This document shows, one piece after another, positions 62,177 to 64,000 of a stretch of 64,000 nucleotides of DNA. The stretch comes from Halomonas campaniensis (GTDB taxonomy: Bacteria > Pseudomonadota > Gammaproteobacteria > Pseudomonadales > Halomonadaceae). The notes beneath the pieces were generated by a model. That model did not search any database and had not been told where the DNA came from. It saw only the letters and a program-made list of their open reading frames with translations. Where the stretch lies: positions 1-64,000 of the forward strand of contig NZ_JPUA01000005.1 of assembly GCF_002211105.1 (NCBI RefSeq). Direction: 5' to 3'. Each line of letters begins with the position of its first letter. Position 1 is the first letter of the stretch. A program made the translations under genes and the position numbers.

Positions 62177-62923
62177 ATGAGCCTTAACGTGGATAGTGCC
62201 GTAGTGGCCTTTACCTTCAAAGGCGGCATGCTGCCGATGACCGTCATGGAGCTAAGTAGTGCTGACCCAGAGCAAATCCGGCAGCAGTTGTCTGGTAAGT
62301 TTTCCCAGTCCCCTGCTTTCTTTCAGCATACACCGGTTGTGCTCAGCGTGGAAAAACTCGATGAACCACACTTAGCCCTTGAGCGCATTTGTGCCGTGTG
62401 CCGTGACCATAAGCTGTTGCCGGTCGCCGTGCGCGGTGGTACTGAGCCGGTTCGCCAATCGGCTTGGGCGCTGGGGTTGGGTTGGTTTCCGCCGGTAGCT
62501 GAAGGGCGAGCACGGGTGCTGGAAAGTGTCGGCAGCTCGCCGGTGCAAGAGGTCGCCCGTGAGGAGCCAGTGAGCGAGTCAGAAGCGCCAACGCTGGCCA
62601 CGCGGCTCTATCGCGGTACTGTTCGCTCTGGCCAGCAAGTAAGCGCCTCTGATGGCGATTTAGTGGTTATCGGGGCGGTGAATGCCGGGGCGGAAGTGCT
62701 GGCTGCTGGCAGTATTCATGTCTACGGTGCACTGCGGGGCCGGGCACTGGCAGGCATTCATGGTAATACCCAGGCGGGCATTTATTGCCGCGAACTGGAG
62801 GCTGAGCTGCTTTCAGTGGCAGGCAACTACAAACGCTCTGAAGATATCGACGCTCAGCTTCTGGGGCAGCCCGCAGAAGTTCACTTTACAAAAGAACAGC
62901 TTGAAATTAAGCCATTGGGCTAA
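62177..62923 (+). CDS. minC: Septum-site determining protein MinC
   Basis: A 248-residue FtsZ-assembly inhibitor. The N-terminal domain (about 1-110, AVVAFTFKGGMLPMTVMELSS) acts on FtsZ. The C-terminal beta-helix (about 145-245, LYRGTVRSGQQVSASDGDLVVIGAVNAGAEVLAAGSIHVYGALRGRALAGIHGN) dimerises and binds MinD. The ATG at 62177 is chosen because GGGGAG lies eight bases upstream; earlier ATGs at 62153 and 62159 would translate through it. It begins minC-minD-minE. Confidence 0.93.
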   Translation: MSLNVDSAVVAFTFKGGMLPMTVMELSSADPEQIRQQLSGKFSQSPAFFQHTPVVLSVEKLDEPHLALERICAVCRDHKLLPVAVRGGTEPVRQSAWALGLGWFPPVAEGRARVLESVGSSPVQEVAREEPVSESEAPTLATRLYRGTVRSGQQVSASDGDLVVIGAVNAGAEVLAAGSIHVYGALRGRALAGIHGNTQAGIYCRELEAELLSVAGNYKRSEDIDAQLLGQPAEVHFTKEQLEIKPLG

Positions 62924-63080
62924 GGTATTAGTATGAGGCTGCGTTGGTGCTTCATGCCTAGCGACGCCGAAGACGCTATCCGTTACAGTATGGCATGTTG
63001 ATGACATTGACGTTCCCGTTATGCGCAGAGCGCCAACTGACTCGCGCTCGCGACGAACGACTTCAAGAAGGAAGTGAATC

Positions 63081-63899
63081 TTGGCCAAGATAATTGTAGT
63101 GACCTCTGGTAAAGGAGGGGTCGGCAAAACCACCAGTGCGGCAGCCATCTCCACAGGACTTGCGCTGCGCGGTAAAAAAACGGTCGTCATCGATTTTGAT
63201 GTGGGCCTGCGTAATCTCGACCTGATCATGGGTTGCGAACGGCGCGTGGTGTATGACTTAGTCAACGTGATTCAAGGCGAAGCAGGGCTTAATCAGGCGC
63301 TGATTCGCGACAAGCGCGTCGAGAATCTATTTATTTTGCCCGCTTCCCAAACTCGCGATAAAGATGCCCTGACCCAAGAGGGCGTTGCAGAGATTTTGGA
63401 GAAGTTGAAAGAAGATTTTGACTTCATTCTGTGTGATTCACCCGCCGGTATCGAACGCGGTGCGCAGTTGGCCATGTACTTCGCCGACGAGGCGATTGTG
63501 GTCACCAACCCTGAAGTATCGTCAGTGCGTGACTCTGACCGTATTTTGGGGCTACTAGCCTCGAAAACCCGGCGTGCAGAGCAGGGCGATGACCCTATTA
63601 AAGAGCACCTGCTGGTGACCCGCTATAATCCCGAACGGGTTACCTCCGGCGATATGCTGACGCTGGACGATATCCGCGAAATTTTGGCGATCAATTTACT
63701 GGGCTTGATTCCTGAGTCAGAGGCTGTGCTGCGTGCTTCCAACCAGGGCGTGCCCGTTACCCACGATATCTCCAGCGACGCGGGCCAAGCCTATAGCGAT
63801 ACGGTATCGCGCCTGCTCGGTGAAGACATGCCGCTGCGTTTCCATGAAATGCAACGCAAAGGCCTGCTAAGCCGTATGTTTGGGGGGGCGCGCCGATGA
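63081..63899 (+). CDS. minD: Septum-site determining ATPase MinD
   Basis: A 272-residue ParA/MinD ATPase that binds the membrane when ATP-loaded, recruits MinC and is stimulated by MinE. The deviant Walker A is SGKGGVGKTTSAA (about 10-22), with Walker B-type FILCDSPAGIERGAQLAM. The C-terminal amphipathic membrane-targeting helix is RKGLLSRMFGGARR. The start is a TTG behind AAGGAAGTGAATC; no ATG gives the conserved AKIIVVTSGKGG start. It overlaps minE by four bases. Confidence 0.95.
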   Translation: MAKIIVVTSGKGGVGKTTSAAAISTGLALRGKKTVVIDFDVGLRNLDLIMGCERRVVYDLVNVIQGEAGLNQALIRDKRVENLFILPASQTRDKDALTQEGVAEILEKLKEDFDFILCDSPAGIERGAQLAMYFADEAIVVTNPEVSSVRDSDRILGLLASKTRRAEQGDDPIKEHLLVTRYNPERVTSGDMLTLDDIREILAINLLGLIPESEAVLRASNQGVPVTHDISSDAGQAYSDTVSRLLGEDMPLRFHEMQRKGLLSRMFGGARR

Positions 63900-64000
63900 A
63901 ATTACTGGAGTTCTTGAAGCGTGAGCGCAGGAAATCCGCCTCGGTCGCCAAAGAACGTTTGCAAATTATTGTCGCGCATCAGCGTAGTCAGCGCGGTCAG
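63896..64000 (+). CDS. minE: Topological specificity factor MinE (partial)
   Basis: The first 35 codons of minE, cut by the window edge. MKLLEFLKRERRKSASVAKERLQIIVAHQR contains the N-terminal MinD-interacting helix (anti-MinCD). The ATG overlaps the minD stop. Confidence 0.92.
   Translation, partial: MKLLEFLKRERRKSASVAKERLQIIVAHQRSQRGQ

Overview
The window looks like chromosome of a Halomonas-type marine or halophilic gammaproteobacterium. The inference rests on the core genes at the right edge (acetoacetyl-CoA reductase of polyhydroxybutyrate synthesis, a large DUF349 protein, minC-minD-minE), on the TRAP transporters with catabolic operons, and on the many multi-domain GGDEF/EAL signalling proteins. 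Without database searches the genus is an inference.

Layout. (1) 1-2158: a frameshifted hypothetical gene and a decayed IS3-family element of IS407 type. (2) 2276-6178: a GGDEF protein whose membrane anchor is cut off by an amber codon, then an AhpD-like protein divergent from a TetR regulator, with three matching palindromic operators between them. (3) 6553-17025: a compact phosphorelay and c-di-GMP cluster: a lone receiver, an HPt-REC-REC-GGDEF protein, two large sensor kinases, and an HPt-REC-REC-GGDEF-EAL protein. (4) 17501-21327: IS wreckage, with an IS110-family element inside an IS3 element, followed by a second copy of the hypothetical sequence seen at 65-573. The two copies are direct repeats bracketing about 20 kb. 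(5) 21770-28378 (minus): a C5-dicarboxylate operon whose core (hydratase, acyl-CoA dehydrogenase, VOC, CoA-transferase, CitE-like lyase) matches the itaconate operon of Pseudomonas, extended with a thioesterase and etfBA. It is divergent from a TAXI-type TRAP transporter, a hexapeptide protein and an alpha/beta hydrolase (28656-33144). (6) 33237-36486: LysR and AraC regulators, a frameshifted EamA exporter and an IS scrap. (7) 36662-54543: aromatic amino-acid catabolism (maiA, a fumarylacetoacetase-like gene, hmgA; an aromatic-type aminotransferase; hppD with a Rieske protein and a divergent Lrp regulator). Among these lie an isopropylmalate-dehydrogenase-like/D-2-hydroxyacid dehydrogenase pair and an HMG-CoA-lyase/CaiB/DctPQM/hexapeptide operon. 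These last two transcription units share a duplicated promoter-leader. (8) 54686-57978: a small integrase module (BPSL0761-family protein, HD protein, integrase, excisionase-like protein, XRE regulator) at the 3' end of an initiator tRNA gene. (9) 58324-64000: core genes.

How it works together. Both TRAP loci probably import carboxylates, a CaiB-family enzyme makes the CoA ester, and an aldolase-type lyase cleaves it: to acetyl-CoA plus pyruvate in the itaconate route, and to acetyl-CoA plus acetoacetate if the second lyase is a true HMG-CoA lyase. Tyrosine degradation also ends in acetoacetate plus fumarate. Everything left of the tRNA is rich in insertion sequences and decayed genes and behaves like an accessory region; everything right of it looks like stable core.
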